From Thiosymbion sp942492625 (GTDB lineage Bacteria; Pseudomonadota; Gammaproteobacteria; Chromatiales; Chromatiaceae), in the NCBI GenBank assembly GCA_942492625.1, contig CALOFM010000021.1, forward strand, positions 1 to 64,000: 64,000 bases of DNA, given 5' to 3'. Made by a program: the position numbers and the translations under genes. This document shows positions 45,876 to 54,716 of this stretch, in pieces. Below the pieces are notes generated by a model. The model worked only from the letters and a program-made list of their open reading frames with translations, searched no databases and was not told the origin of the DNA. The number at the start of each line of letters is the position of its first letter. Positions within the stretch are counted from its first letter, which is position 1.

Positions 45876-46856
45876 TCAGGCGCCGGCCTTCTCCGCAGCC
45901 TTATTCGCGCGCCGCGTCAACCAGACCCCCAGCCCCTGGGCGTTGAGTTCCATGTCGACCGCCAGGACCTCGCGAATGCGCGCCTCGTCCAGATCGCAGC
46001 CGTGGTCCCGGACTCTGGCGATCAGGTAATCGGCGACGCCCTCCTTTAGCCGCTCTTCCCTCCCTTGCGGATTTTTGGCCTCGTCCGCCAACGCCAGGTC
46101 GGCCAGGTCACGGATGCTCCCGCGGAGATCCCGCTCCAGCGCCTGCGGGTTGTCGATCCGTCCGTAATGGGTGAGATACACGGCCTTGGGATTGAACCCC
46201 AGAATCTTGTCCAGGCTCTGCTGCCAGGCGTCTGGATCGAAGGCGACCGGCGTGGTGGGTGCGAACAGGAAGGGGCCGTTGGGGGTGTCGAGCTCGCGGT
46301 AGGAGATGCCGAAGGTGTCGCCGGTGAAGAAGCCGCCGGTCCTCTCGTCGAAAATGCAACCGTGGTGGTTGGCGTGACCCGGGGTGTCGATGAAGGTCAG
46401 GTGGCGGCCGTTGAGGTCGATCACCATGCCGTCGTCGGCTATGATCACGCGCTCCTCCGGTATGGGGACGAGCTTGCCGAAAAAGCGGGAGAAGTCCTCT
46501 GCCCCGTAAACGGCGGTGGCCCCTGCGGCCAGCCGGGACGGGTCGATCAGGTGGGTGGCGCCGTTGGGGTGGATCACCAGCCGGGCATTGGGGCAGCGGG
46601 CCATGAGCTCACCCGATCCGCCTGCGTGGTCCAGATGCACGTGGGTGGGAATCACATAGTCGACGTTTTCGGGCCCGAGACCGAGGGCTGCGATCAGCTC
46701 CAACATTCCTGGCACCGAGTTGGTTGTCCCCGTGTCCACGAACGCTAGGTGGTCGTCGGCGCGCACCAGATAGCAGGCGGCCAATCCGTGGCGGTAGAGG
46801 CCGGTCTCGATGCAATAGACGCCTTCTGCGACTTCTTTGTAGTGTGGTAGGGTCAT
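45876..46856 (-). CDS. Metallo-beta-lactamase-fold hydrolase
   Basis: Role: zinc-dependent hydrolase of unknown substrate. Seen: 326 residues from the ATG at 46856; the frame is open to 46946, but THYKEVAEG-type starts fit the shorter form. HVHLDHAGG is the zinc motif; further ligands are in TPGHANHHGC, FTGDTFG and YLTHYGR. The last 90 residues form a helical C-terminal domain. A glyoxalase II or lactonase role is possible, but nothing in the context selects one. Confidence 0.88.
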   Translation of the reverse strand: MTLPHYKEVAEGVYCIETGLYRHGLAACYLVRADDHLAFVDTGTTNSVPGMLELIAALGLGPENVDYVIPTHVHLDHAGGSGELMARCPNARLVIHPNGATHLIDPSRLAAGATAVYGAEDFSRFFGKLVPIPEERVIIADDGMVIDLNGRHLTFIDTPGHANHHGCIFDERTGGFFTGDTFGISYRELDTPNGPFLFAPTTPVAFDPDAWQQSLDKILGFNPKAVYLTHYGRIDNPQALERDLRGSIRDLADLALADEAKNPQGREERLKEGVADYLIARVRDHGCDLDEARIREVLAVDMELNAQGLGVWLTRRANKAAEKAGA

Positions 46857-47013
46857 TAGATGTCTCCGCTGGTTAATGCTCGGCAATGGCCAAGTCTGTT
46901 TGCGTTCATTTGCGGCTAATCGTCGCGGATATGATGGTTTTTGCATTGCTTGACCTAGGAGTCTGTCCGGCGTTGGCGGTTCCCGCAGCGGAACAGTCGT
47001 AACGGATAGATTC

Positions 47014-47679
47014 CTAGGGGCTTGGGTCGAACCCGTATCCGAGGAGCTCTATATCCCGCGCGAAGTGGTGTGCCACCAGCTCAGCGGTCCCGTCGTTGTA
47101 GTAGCTCCGATAATCCATCTCGCGGTCCGCCGCCTTGCGTTCGTGGGCCAGGGTCGGCTGAGGGATGCCGATGCGCCGGCACGCCTCGGCGAAGTCCTCC
47201 GGGAGCTGCTCGTAGCGACCGATGAAGTTCACCACCAGCTCGCCGTGCAGATCGATGAGATAGTGGCTTTGCAGCTCGATGGAGGTGTCTACGTGGTACT
47301 GATAAGGACGTTCCGGGTCCAGCTTCCAACGCATGAAACCCTCGAAGTCTTCGTGGCCGCCCAGGTAGTGGGGACGCTCGCGGCGGATGTGGTGAAAGGA
47401 GCTCACCTGCAGGTCCCAGGGGTTACGTACGAAGGCGAACTTGAACAGCTCGTCGAAGAACTCCTTGGGCAGGAGCTCCTTGGCGGCCACGATCTTGCCA
47501 TGCCGCGGCAGCTTGGTGGCGATGCGGTGGCCGCTCAGGTGGCTGAAGCGGCTGCAAAGGAACATGGGCCAGTACCAAGGGTCGCGCCAGCGCAGGCCCT
47601 GCAGACTGGTGCGAACACTGGTACCACCGGTCTTGGCGATGTGGACGAACAGGAAGCGGTGCTTGAGGGACAGTAGCAT
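47014..47679 (-). CDS. Sulfotransferase family protein
   Basis: Role: transfer of sulfate from PAPS to a carbohydrate or other acceptor. Seen: 221 residues. FLFVHIAKTGGTSVRTSL is the 5'-phosphosulfate loop, and FKFAFVRNPWDLQVSSFHH is the 3'-phosphate site; the segment NFIGRYEQLPEDFAEACRRIGI is typical of the Sulfotransfer_2 group. No signal peptide, so it probably acts in the cytoplasm. It stands alone upstream of a 363-base gap that holds the prpE promoter. Confidence 0.9.
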   Translation of the reverse strand: MLLSLKHRFLFVHIAKTGGTSVRTSLQGLRWRDPWYWPMFLCSRFSHLSGHRIATKLPRHGKIVAAKELLPKEFFDELFKFAFVRNPWDLQVSSFHHIRRERPHYLGGHEDFEGFMRWKLDPERPYQYHVDTSIELQSHYLIDLHGELVVNFIGRYEQLPEDFAEACRRIGIPQPTLAHERKAADREMDYRSYYNDGTAELVAHHFARDIELLGYGFDPSP

Positions 47680-47880
47680 GGCCGGATTCTAGCGCCTAAA
47701 TGCCCGAAAGGGCACTCGAGCCGCGAACAAGAAACGAGGACGGCGCCAGGAGCATGTTCGACTTGCGACTGTTCTACTTCGGAACGGCCGATGCTGGTTG
47801 ATTTTCCGCCCGCTCAGCCTCCGCCGGACGGTGGCTGTACCGCTCTCACGCGAGCGCAGATTTTGTCAATTGAAATCAAT

Positions 47881-47892
47881 ATTGTCGACATT
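47881..47892. promoter_or_regulatory. GntR-type operator box 1 upstream of prpE
   Basis: ATTGTCGACATT, a near-palindrome with core TTGTCGACA, lies six bases before the TTGACA element of the proposed promoter. The same core occurs at 47945 and 49986. The motif matches, as I recall it, the ATTGTCGACAAT site of GntR-family propionate regulators (PrpQ). The rest of the gap 47680-47880 shows nothing further beyond a small TGCCC/GGGCA hairpin near 47701. Confidence 0.65.
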
Positions 47893-47897
47893 GCGTG

Positions 47898-47925
47898 TTG
47901 ACAGGTCGGCTAAATTAGGTATTTT
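47898..47925 (+). promoter_or_regulatory. Candidate sigma-70 promoter of prpE
   Basis: TTGACA at 47898-47903 and TATTTT at 47920-47925 are 16 bases apart in a locally AT-rich stretch. It lies between the two TTGTCGACA boxes, so regulator bound there could block polymerase. Confidence 0.5.
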
Positions 47926-47943
47926 TACGCATATGCTCGAAAG

Positions 47944-47955
47944 ATTGTCGACAAT
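47944..47955. promoter_or_regulatory. GntR-type operator box 2 upstream of prpE
   Basis: ATTGTCGACAAT is a perfect 12-bp palindrome, placed just downstream of the proposed transcription start. It is the best of the three copies. Confidence 0.7.
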
Positions 47956-48042
47956 TCCTTTCGGCATACGCGGTTTTTCGCGGAATTCATAAAGACGTAT
48001 AGAACAAGATATATCCACCAAAGAACTAAGGAGGAGATCGCC

Positions 48043-49938
48043 GTGTCCTACGATGAAGTCTATTCACGCTCCCTTTCCGATCCGGAAGGTTTCTGGGGCG
48101 AGGCGGCGCAGTCGATTCACTGGGAGAAGCCCTGGGATCGCGTGCTCGACGACAGCAACCCGCCCTTCTACCGTTGGTTCGCCGGCGGTGAGCTCAACAC
48201 CTGCTACAACGCACTGGACCGCCACGTGGAGGCGGGCCGCGGCGATCAGGCGGCACTGATCTACGACAGCCCCGTCACGGATACGAAGCGCACCTATACC
48301 TATTCCGAGCTGACCGATGAGGTCGCCCGTTTCGCCGGTGTCCTCTCGGGGCTCGGCGTGACCAAGGGCGACCGGGTCATCGTCTACATGCCGATGGTGC
48401 CCGAAGCGCCCATCGCTATGCTCGCGTGCGCCCGCTTGGGGGCGATTCACTCGGTGGTCTTCGGCGGCTTCTCGTCCAAGGAGCTTGCTACCCGTATCGA
48501 AGACGCCAAGCCCAAGGTCATGGTCGCCGGATCCTGCGGAATCGAGCCCAACCGGGTCGTGAGCTACAAGCCCCTGCTGGACGATGCCATCGAGATCTCC
48601 GCCCACAAGCCCGAGCGTTGTGTGCTGCTGCAGCGCGAGCAAGATCCCGGGACCCTGGTCGAGGGACGTGACGTGGGCTGGGCCGAGGCTATGGCCAGCG
48701 CCGAGCCCCACCCCTGCGTCACCGTGGCCGCAACCGATCCACTCTACATCCTTTACACCTCGGGTACCACCGGAATCCCCAAGGGCGTGGTGCGCGACAA
48801 TGGCGGTCACGCGGTAGCCATGTACTGGAGCATGAAGAACGTCTACGCCATGGAGCCGGGCGAGGTCTTCTGGGCGGCGTCCGACGTGGGCTGGGTCGTC
48901 GGTCATTCCTATATCGTCTACGCGCCCCTGCTTTACGGATGCACCACGGTGGTTTACGAGGGCAAGCCGGTCGGCACGCCTGACGCCGGGGCCTTCTGGC
49001 GGGTGATCAGCGAGCACAATGTTTCTGTCATGTTCACCGCCCCGACCGCCTTTCGGGCGATCAAACGGGTGGACTCGAATGGCGAGTTTCTCAAGAAGTA
49101 CGATTTGAGCCACTACCGGGCCCTGTTCCTGGCCGGCGAGCGCTGCGATCCGGATACCCTCCAATGGGCCCTGGACATGCTCAAGGTACCGGTGATCGAC
49201 CACTGGTGGCAGACCGAGACCGGCTGGGCCATTGCCGCAAACCTGATGGGTGTCGAAGAGTTGCCGGTCAAGCCCGGTTCACCGACCAAGGCCGTTCCCG
49301 GTTACGACGTGCAGATCCTGGACGACGAGGGTAACGAGCAGACGCCCGGCGAGATCGGCCGCATCATGATCAAGCTGCCGTTGGCCCCCGGCTGCCTGCC
49401 GACCCTTTGGCAGAACGACGACCGGTATGTCGATTCCTACCTGAGCTCACAGCCCGGCTACTACCTAACCGGTGACGCCGGGATGAAGGACGAGGACGGC
49501 TACCTGTTCATCATGAGCCGCATCGACGACATCATCAACGTGGCCGGTCACCGCCTCTCCACCGGCGGCATGGAGGAGGTGCTGTCCTCCCATCCGGACG
49601 TGGCCGAGTGCGCCGTCATCGGCGCGGCTGACAAGCTCAAGGGCGAGCTGCCCGTGGGCATGGTGGTGCTCAAGGACGGCGTCGACCACGAGATCTCGGA
49701 GATCCTCGAGCAGCTTGTCGCACTGGTGCGCGAGAAGATCGGTCCGGTGGCCGCCTTCAAGAAGGTGACGGTCGTGGACCGCCTGCCCAAGACCCGCTCG
49801 GGCAAGATCCTGCGCGGCACCATGAAGAGCATCGCCGACGGTAAGCAGTACAAGATGCCTGCGACCATCGATGACCCCGCGATCCTGGGCGAGATCGAGG
49901 AAGCGCTTCAGGGCATTGGATACGCCAAGGGCGAGTGA
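48043..49938 (+). CDS. prpE: Propionyl-CoA synthetase
   Basis: Role: activates propionate to propionyl-CoA through an acyl-adenylate. Seen: 631 residues, GTG start with AAGGAGGAG upstream. SDPEGFWGEAAQSIHWEKPWD and FYRWFAGGELNTCYNALDRH are the typical PrpE opening. The adenylate motif YTSGTTGIPKGVV lies near residue 236, DHWWQTETGW near 386, and the C-terminal catalytic Lys is in LPKTRSGKILRG near 586, a site known to be controlled by acetylation in the family. It is followed by a terminator and by a gntR gene with the same operator. No prpB or prpC is adjacent. Acetyl-CoA synthetase is the alternative but is less likely from length and sequence. Confidence 0.93.
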   Translation: MSYDEVYSRSLSDPEGFWGEAAQSIHWEKPWDRVLDDSNPPFYRWFAGGELNTCYNALDRHVEAGRGDQAALIYDSPVTDTKRTYTYSELTDEVARFAGVLSGLGVTKGDRVIVYMPMVPEAPIAMLACARLGAIHSVVFGGFSSKELATRIEDAKPKVMVAGSCGIEPNRVVSYKPLLDDAIEISAHKPERCVLLQREQDPGTLVEGRDVGWAEAMASAEPHPCVTVAATDPLYILYTSGTTGIPKGVVRDNGGHAVAMYWSMKNVYAMEPGEVFWAASDVGWVVGHSYIVYAPLLYGCTTVVYEGKPVGTPDAGAFWRVISEHNVSVMFTAPTAFRAIKRVDSNGEFLKKYDLSHYRALFLAGERCDPDTLQWALDMLKVPVIDHWWQTETGWAIAANLMGVEELPVKPGSPTKAVPGYDVQILDDEGNEQTPGEIGRIMIKLPLAPGCLPTLWQNDDRYVDSYLSSQPGYYLTGDAGMKDEDGYLFIMSRIDDIINVAGHRLSTGGMEEVLSSHPDVAECAVIGAADKLKGELPVGMVVLKDGVDHEISEILEQLVALVREKIGPVAAFKKVTVVDRLPKTRSGKILRGTMKSIADGKQYKMPATIDDPAILGEIEEALQGIGYAKGE

Positions 49939-49944
49939 ACGGCG

Positions 49945-49973
49945 TGCGGGGCGGTTTCCGCCCCGCATTTCTC
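49945..49973 (+). terminator. Rho-independent terminator after prpE
   Basis: TGCGGGGCGG-TTT-CCGCCCCGCA forms a perfect 10-bp stem with a three-base loop, followed by TTTCTC, seven bases after the prpE stop. Confidence 0.8.
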
Positions 49974-49984
49974 AATGCCTGCAG

Positions 49985-49996
49985 GTTGTCGACAGA
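49985..49996. promoter_or_regulatory. GntR-type operator box 3 upstream of gntR
   Basis: GTTGTCGACAGA carries the TTGTCGACA core 15 bases before the gntR ATG. It suggests the regulator represses itself as well as prpE. Confidence 0.6.
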
Positions 49997-50011
49997 TGAG
50001 ATCCAGGGCCA

Positions 50012-50722
50012 ATGGTTGAGACCGTAACGACGATTGCTGATCAGGTCTTCGCGAAGATCCGTAAGGCCATCGTCGAGGGCGAGATCCCACAGGGCAGCAA
50101 GATCAGCGAGCCGGAGCTCGCGCGGCGCTTCGGGATCAGCCGCGGACCACTACGCGAGGCCCTGCGTCGGTTGGAGTCCTCCAACCTGGTCGATCGACGT
50201 CCGAACGTGGGGGCAAGGGTGATCACCCTGTCCAACGAGCAGCTTCTGGAGATCTTTCACGTTCGTGAGGCCTTGGAGGGCATGGCTGCTCGCCTGTCGG
50301 CCAGGCACATGACCGACGAGGAAATCGCCGATTTACGTGCGCTGCTGATGGAGCACCAGAGGCAAGTCGAACGCGACGACGGTCGGGCTTACATGCAGCG
50401 CGAGGGTGACTTGGACTTCCACTACCGGATCGTCGAGGGCAGTCACAACAGCCGCTTAAGGGGACTGTTGTGCAACGACCTCTATCATCTGGTGCGCATG
50501 TACAGGTGCCAATTCGGGATGGAGAGACGGCGTGCCCGCCGGGCACTGGGAGAGCACAACCACATCGTGGAGGCGATTGAGGGCGGAGATGGCGAGCTGG
50601 CGGAGATCCTGATGCGCCGACACATCCGCGCCTCGCGCAAGAATCTGGAGCGGCGCTTGGCGGAAGAAGGCTCCATCGGCACGGAACGCGCTGACGCCAG
50701 CAGCAAGATGGCGTTGGTCTGA
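50012..50722 (+). CDS. GntR-family (FCD) transcriptional regulator, probable prp repressor
   Basis: Role inferred: repressor of prpE. Seen: 236 residues. The winged helix DNA-binding domain is at residues 5-75 (IADQVFAKIRKAIVEGEI, LARRFGISRGPLREALRRLE). The FCD effector domain follows (LLEIFHVREALEGMAARLSA, LDFHYRIVEGSHNSRL, GEHNHIVEAIEGGD); the D..H..H..H residues that bind a metal and an organic acid are present. The shared operator core TTGTCGACA upstream of prpE and of this gene links the two. The short C-terminal tail past residue 215 is probably disordered. Confidence 0.87.
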   Translation: MVETVTTIADQVFAKIRKAIVEGEIPQGSKISEPELARRFGISRGPLREALRRLESSNLVDRRPNVGARVITLSNEQLLEIFHVREALEGMAARLSARHMTDEEIADLRALLMEHQRQVERDDGRAYMQREGDLDFHYRIVEGSHNSRLRGLLCNDLYHLVRMYRCQFGMERRRARRALGEHNHIVEAIEGGDGELAEILMRRHIRASRKNLERRLAEEGSIGTERADASSKMALV

Positions 50723-50819
50723 AACTGGTCGCTACCTACACAGGGGCTGAAGTGACCGGGTGTAAGCACCCGGGCCCGGCTCCGACGATGTCCTCCTCGT
50801 CTCTCTCAAGGAGACGCTT

Positions 50820-50847
50820 TGCCCGGCTTCTTGCCGGGCATTTTTTT
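50820..50847 (+). terminator. Strong rho-independent terminator
   Basis: TGCCCGGC-TTCTT-GCCGGGCA with seven following T. It lies 98 bases after the gntR stop. The gap 50723-51027 otherwise shows nothing that I can support; the last 150 bases should hold the promoter of the Spy-like gene. Confidence 0.85.
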
Positions 50848-51027
50848 CTGGAAGCGGGCGGATGAGGCGCATGGAACCCGCGCCCGCGGACTCGCAGGTC
50901 ACCGGAACCAGTCCGTGGGTCCGCTCGGAATGCCCGTGCCGGAAAGGGGTTGCCGTGATTCCGCTTTGCTTTAGGATTGGGCGCACAGGACCTTCTCCAA
51001 TCACAGAGCAGCTCCAGGAGCCAGTCG

Positions 51028-51634
51028 ATGAAACTGCGTCTGAAAAATACACCCGGAATTCTCCCCGTCTTGTTGATCGCTTCCTCTCTAGTCGGCCTGC
51101 CGGCTTTCGCCGAGGAGACCCTCGCGGCCCCCGGTTCCGGAATGGCTGCCGGCATGGGTGGTGGCATGGCCCAGGGCGGAATGCAGGGGAAGCGAAAGCA
51201 AGGCAAATGCAAGCATGGCGGCGGACACAGAAGGCACTGTATGCTCGAGAAAAAGCACGGACACAAAGCGTGCGGCAAGCGCCGGGACGATAGCGCATGG
51301 AGGGATTCACTCAGCCCTGAGCAAGAGCTGCAGATCGACCAGTTGCATGTCAATTTCGCTAAGACCAAGGCACCGCTGAAGGCAAGGGTCAAGGCCCTGA
51401 AAGTGGATCTGGTGGTTCTGGCCACGGCGCCACAGCCCAACAAGGCGGTCATTGATGCCAAGATCAAGGAGTTGCTCGAGGCTCAAAGGCCAGTTGCTGG
51501 GGGCCAAGTACGGCTATATTGCTGCCCAACGCCAAGTCCTCAGTCCGCAGCAACAGGTGTCATTCGACATGGACGTCATCCGCAAGGCCATGCATGTTAA
51601 AAAAGCCCAAGGGCGTCAGTGCGGCAGGCACTGA
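51028..51634 (+). pseudogene. Spy/CpxP-like periplasmic protein, Met/His-rich, frameshifted
   Basis: Seen: ATG at 51028 with CAGGAG upstream and a signal peptide (LPVLLIASSLVGLPAFAEE). A Met/Gly stretch and a Cys/His/Lys stretch (GKRKQGKCKHGGGHRRHC) suit copper or other metal binding. The LTxxQ-like helix SPEQELQIDQLHVNFAKT follows. Near 51478 an extra base shifts the frame: the expected LKGQLLGAKYGYIAAQRQVL and SFDMDVIRKAMHVKK are one frame on and run to a TGA at 51632-51634, while the frame as sequenced runs to 51600 with an odd Cys/Pro tail. A sequencing error or true frameshift are both possible. Known: such proteins are periplasmic chaperones or metal-resistance sensors. Confidence 0.7.
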
Positions 51635-51660
51635 GCCGCAGTCTATTCCGGGGCATTAGA

Positions 51661-51942
51661 TCAATGATTATCGCTGGATGATCTCGAATAGAATCGGGAC
51701 GGCTTCTGGTTGTGTCGGGCGCATTGCTGGCGATATGGCGCCTGCCGGACGTGAATGCCGCCTTCGTCGTTTACCGCTTTTCGCAGCCGCCCCAATTCCT
51801 TTCTGATCAGACGCTGGGCCTCGGTGTTGCCCACCGCACCGTAAAGGGGGGTGCTGCCGGAAATGTCGGCAAGCAAAATGGCACCACGGTGGCCCTTGGT
51901 CGACGTTTGGCTCCTATCAACGGATCGCTCGGCAGCACTCAC
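51661..51942 (-). pseudogene. Class III adenylate/guanylate cyclase fragment
   Basis: Seen: GTG start, 93 residues. The segment GAILLADISGSTPLYGAVGN is the start of a class III cyclase catalytic domain, with its metal-binding Asp, and LRKAVNDEGG matches the next helix. After GGIHV the match is lost and the frame ends in an unrelated tail, so about 100 residues of the catalytic domain are missing. It is best read as a gene remnant. Confidence 0.7.
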
Positions 51943-52058
51943 TTCTCAAGACCGATGTTCTGTGGATTTCAAGGTTCGGGCGCGAACGATAGCACGGCGG
52001 GCGTTCAGCGGGGAGTCCGGCTCCTGTCTCGCATGCGCGACGGCTTTTTCGCCAGGCG

Positions 52059-53237
52059 TCAGTCTGAGTGAGCAGGTCCGCGGAGATCGGCGCGATCGGG
52101 TTCCGTGTCCGCCGGGGCCTTGGCGTCGATGCGTACGCCGAGCGCGTCCAGGTATTTTCTTGCGCTCTCCTGCTGGTTGTAGGCCACCACGGCTGACTTC
52201 AGGGCTTCCGCCGACAGGTGCCGGTCCATGGTCTCGCTCATGGCCCCCGCCAGAGCGGCCGCGTCTCCCACCGCGACCAAAGGCCCGTACCTCCCTCCGT
52301 CCAGCAGCTCGCGAGGGCCGCTGGGGCAGTCCGTGGAGACAACCGGGGTGCCCAGGGCCATGGCCTCGGTGAGCACGTTGGGAGATCCCTCCCAGGCGGA
52401 GGAAAGCACGAATAGGTCTGCGCGGGCCAAAAAGGGATAGGGGTTGGGTTGAAAGCCGGGCAGGTCCACGTCTTCTGCCAATTCCAGCTCCGCGATCAGG
52501 GCTTCGAGCTTCGCCAAGCCACCGCCATCTCCCAGGATAACCAGCCGGCAGGGACGCTGCGCGCGGAGTCGTGCGAAGGCACGGATCAGGGTCGGGAAAT
52601 CCTTCTGGCGCTGGAAGCGGCCTGCACCGACGATGACCGGCGGCTGCCCGGTCTGGAACCAGGGGTGACCGCAGTGCTGCGCCGCGTGCTCGGGGAGCTC
52701 CGGCGTGATCACAGGATTGCGGATGACCTGGATTTGCTCCGGCGGCATGCGGGCGATGGCGGCCGTGTCCGCCGCCACGCCTTGTGAGACGGCGATAATA
52801 CTGTCGACTTGGGGGTAGAGCGAACGGATGGGCCGGTAGCGCAGCCAGCGAGCGAATGCGGACCTGTCCGCCATGGCGGTGGAGAGATTGGTGCCCAGGC
52901 GCAGGACGATACGGGTGTCGGTCCGGGCCAGCCGGCGGGCAAGGACCGCCGTGCGTCCTGCCCGGTCCTTGGCGGCCAGCAGGGCGGCGGGTCGCCGCTC
53001 ACGAAGGTAGCGGGCCAGTGCGGTCATCGCCATGAAGGTGTGCTCCGTTCCCAGGCGCACCAGATTCACTTCTGATGGCAAGCGCAGGAGATGCGGGCTC
53101 TCGTCGCGCACCATGACCAGGTCTACGTTTTGTCCCAGCTCTAGAAAGCCGCGGATCAGGTTAACGATCATGCGTTCCACCCCGCCGGTGCCCGAGAAGG
53201 AGACGAAGACGGCGATGGGGTTTGATGATTCAGGCAC
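52059..53237 (-). CDS. Family 4 glycosyltransferase
   Basis: Role: retaining GT-B enzyme for cell-surface glycan or glycolipid. Seen: 392 residues. N-terminal VFVSFSGTGGVERMIVNLIRG is the acceptor-side Rossmann loop; VGAGRFQRQKDFPTLI starts the donor-binding half; the E-x7-E motif is in SSAWEGSPNVLTEAMALG. The end is charged and likely disordered. No other glycan genes are adjacent. Confidence 0.9.
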   Translation of the reverse strand: MPESSNPIAVFVSFSGTGGVERMIVNLIRGFLELGQNVDLVMVRDESPHLLRLPSEVNLVRLGTEHTFMAMTALARYLRERRPAALLAAKDRAGRTAVLARRLARTDTRIVLRLGTNLSTAMADRSAFARWLRYRPIRSLYPQVDSIIAVSQGVAADTAAIARMPPEQIQVIRNPVITPELPEHAAQHCGHPWFQTGQPPVIVGAGRFQRQKDFPTLIRAFARLRAQRPCRLVILGDGGGLAKLEALIAELELAEDVDLPGFQPNPYPFLARADLFVLSSAWEGSPNVLTEAMALGTPVVSTDCPSGPRELLDGGRYGPLVAVGDAAALAGAMSETMDRHLSAEALKSAVVAYNQQESARKYLDALGVRIDAKAPADTEPDRADLRGPAHSD

Positions 53238-53266
53238 TGCTGATTTTCCGCCCCGTGGAATCGCCC

Positions 53267-53311
53267 AAATCCCCCCTGTCGCACGTCAAAAAGTTGGGGC
53301 AGGAGGGATTT
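53267..53311. terminator. Possible bidirectional hairpin upstream of the glycosyltransferase
   Basis: AAATCCC-C-CCTG (53267 on) pairs with CAGG-A-GGGATTT (ending 53311) with one mismatch around a loop of about 20 bases. It lies in the 418-base gap 53238-53655, which otherwise holds only the coding remnant listed next. Function is uncertain. Confidence 0.35.
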
Positions 53312-53460
53312 CGTGTGGCATCGAGTGTGTGCAAGGCGCTTCGCGGGGCTCGCAGGTGTTGATCCATCCGGCGAGTCGGCTGGGGATCCATATCCGCATT
53401 CTAGCGAGATGACGGAAATCGCGCGCGGGCTTGCGTGGGTACCCAACAGCGGGTTGACCG

Positions 53461-53643
53461 CTGATTCATGCCCTGCAGTTGGACGCGGACCGGATCGCAC
53501 CCATCTTCGATCGAATGACGGTCGAGCAATCCTGGGTCCAGGGCTCCGTTTCTTCCAAGTCCATGGACATCGAGCAGACCCTGTCCTACGGAGTGTACGG
53601 GCCGAACGAGTTGATCGTGCTGGTCCGTAACGGCCATGCATAA
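53461..53643 (+). other. Coding-like remnant or short gene before lipA
   Basis: A 60-codon open frame ends at the TAA at 53641, 12 bases before lipA. It reads LIHALQLDADRIAPIFDRM and ends YGVYGPNELIVLVRNGHA, with protein-like composition, but has no ATG at its head; the first ATG (53515) would leave only 42 residues. A TGA lies two codons upstream of 53461. It could be the tail of a lost gene or a true short gene with a rare start. Confidence 0.4.
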
Positions 53644-53655
53644 TAGGATGACCTA

Positions 53656-54633
53656 ATGAGCAATTCCGATCACCTCTCCGCCCCCTCGCGCGCGACTCCC
53701 GAGACTCACCAGCGGGGCATCGACAAGGTCTCGCGCATCCCGGTCAAGGTCGAATCCTCGAACGCGCCCTTGCGCAAGCCGTCCTGGATCCGGGCCACGG
53801 CGCCCATCGGCCCGGGGGTCGCGCGCATCAAACGTCTCCTGCGTGAGACCAAGCTTTCCACCGTGTGCGAGGAAGCCCAATGTCCGAACCTGGGGGAGTG
53901 CTTCGAGCACGGCACCGCCACCTTCATGATTCTCGGGGACCTGTGCACTCGCCGTTGTCCCTTCTGCGACGTGGCCCACGGCAAGCCGCGGCCGCCGGAC
54001 CCCGCCGAATCCGATCACCTGGCTGCATCCATCTCGGTAATGGAGCTCAAGTATGTGGTCATCACCTCGGTGGACCGCGACGACCTTCGCGACGGCGGTG
54101 CCGGGCACTTCGCGAACTGCCTGCGTGCCGCCCGTGCCGCAAATCCGGACACTAAGCTGGAGGTGCTTGTGCCCGATTTCCGCGGCCGGGAAGCGGTGGC
54201 GCTGGACGCCTTCGCGGGGGATGCGATGCCCGATGTCTTCAATCACAATCTGGAGACGGTGCCCAGGCTCTATCGCAAGGTCCGGCCGGGTGCGGACTAC
54301 GATGGATCACTGCGGCTGCTGCGGGACTTCAAGGCGCGCCATCCGAAGGTGCCGACGAAATCCGGCCTGATGCTAGGGCTCGGGGAAGAGCGCGAAGAGG
54401 TTCTGTCGGTCATGGCGGACTTGCGCGTCCATGGCTGCGACATGCTGACCCTGGGTCAATATTTGCAGCCGAGCCGGGATCACCTGCCTGTGCTGCGTTA
54501 CTGGACGCCGGATGAGTTCGAGGCGCTGCGCAGAGCCGGCGAGGCCATGGGTTTCTCCAACGTGGCCAGCGGGGCGATGGTGCGCTCGTCCTATCATGCG
54601 GACCGCCAAGCCAGCGAGGTTATCGATTCCTGA
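53656..54633 (+). CDS. lipA: Lipoyl synthase
   Basis: Role: radical SAM insertion of two sulfur atoms into octanoyl-lysine of E2 and GcvH proteins; it would serve SucB in this window. Seen: 325 residues. The auxiliary cluster cysteines are C71, C76 and C82 in CEEAQCPNLGEC; the radical SAM motif CTRRCPFC gives C97, C101 and C104. GLMLGLGEERE and MLTLGQYLQPS are conserved, and the RSSYHAD end carries the Arg-Ser-Ser that closes the auxiliary cluster. lipB is not adjacent. Confidence 0.97.
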   Translation: MSNSDHLSAPSRATPETHQRGIDKVSRIPVKVESSNAPLRKPSWIRATAPIGPGVARIKRLLRETKLSTVCEEAQCPNLGECFEHGTATFMILGDLCTRRCPFCDVAHGKPRPPDPAESDHLAASISVMELKYVVITSVDRDDLRDGGAGHFANCLRAARAANPDTKLEVLVPDFRGREAVALDAFAGDAMPDVFNHNLETVPRLYRKVRPGADYDGSLRLLRDFKARHPKVPTKSGLMLGLGEEREEVLSVMADLRVHGCDMLTLGQYLQPSRDHLPVLRYWTPDEFEALRRAGEAMGFSNVASGAMVRSSYHADRQASEVIDS

Positions 54634-54716
54634 ACGGATTCGTGTGATTTGCGTCATTCGCAGTTTCCCCGCTTTCCCCCTATGGCTCGTCTCCCCTCGG
54701 AAGTAGAGAGCCCTGT

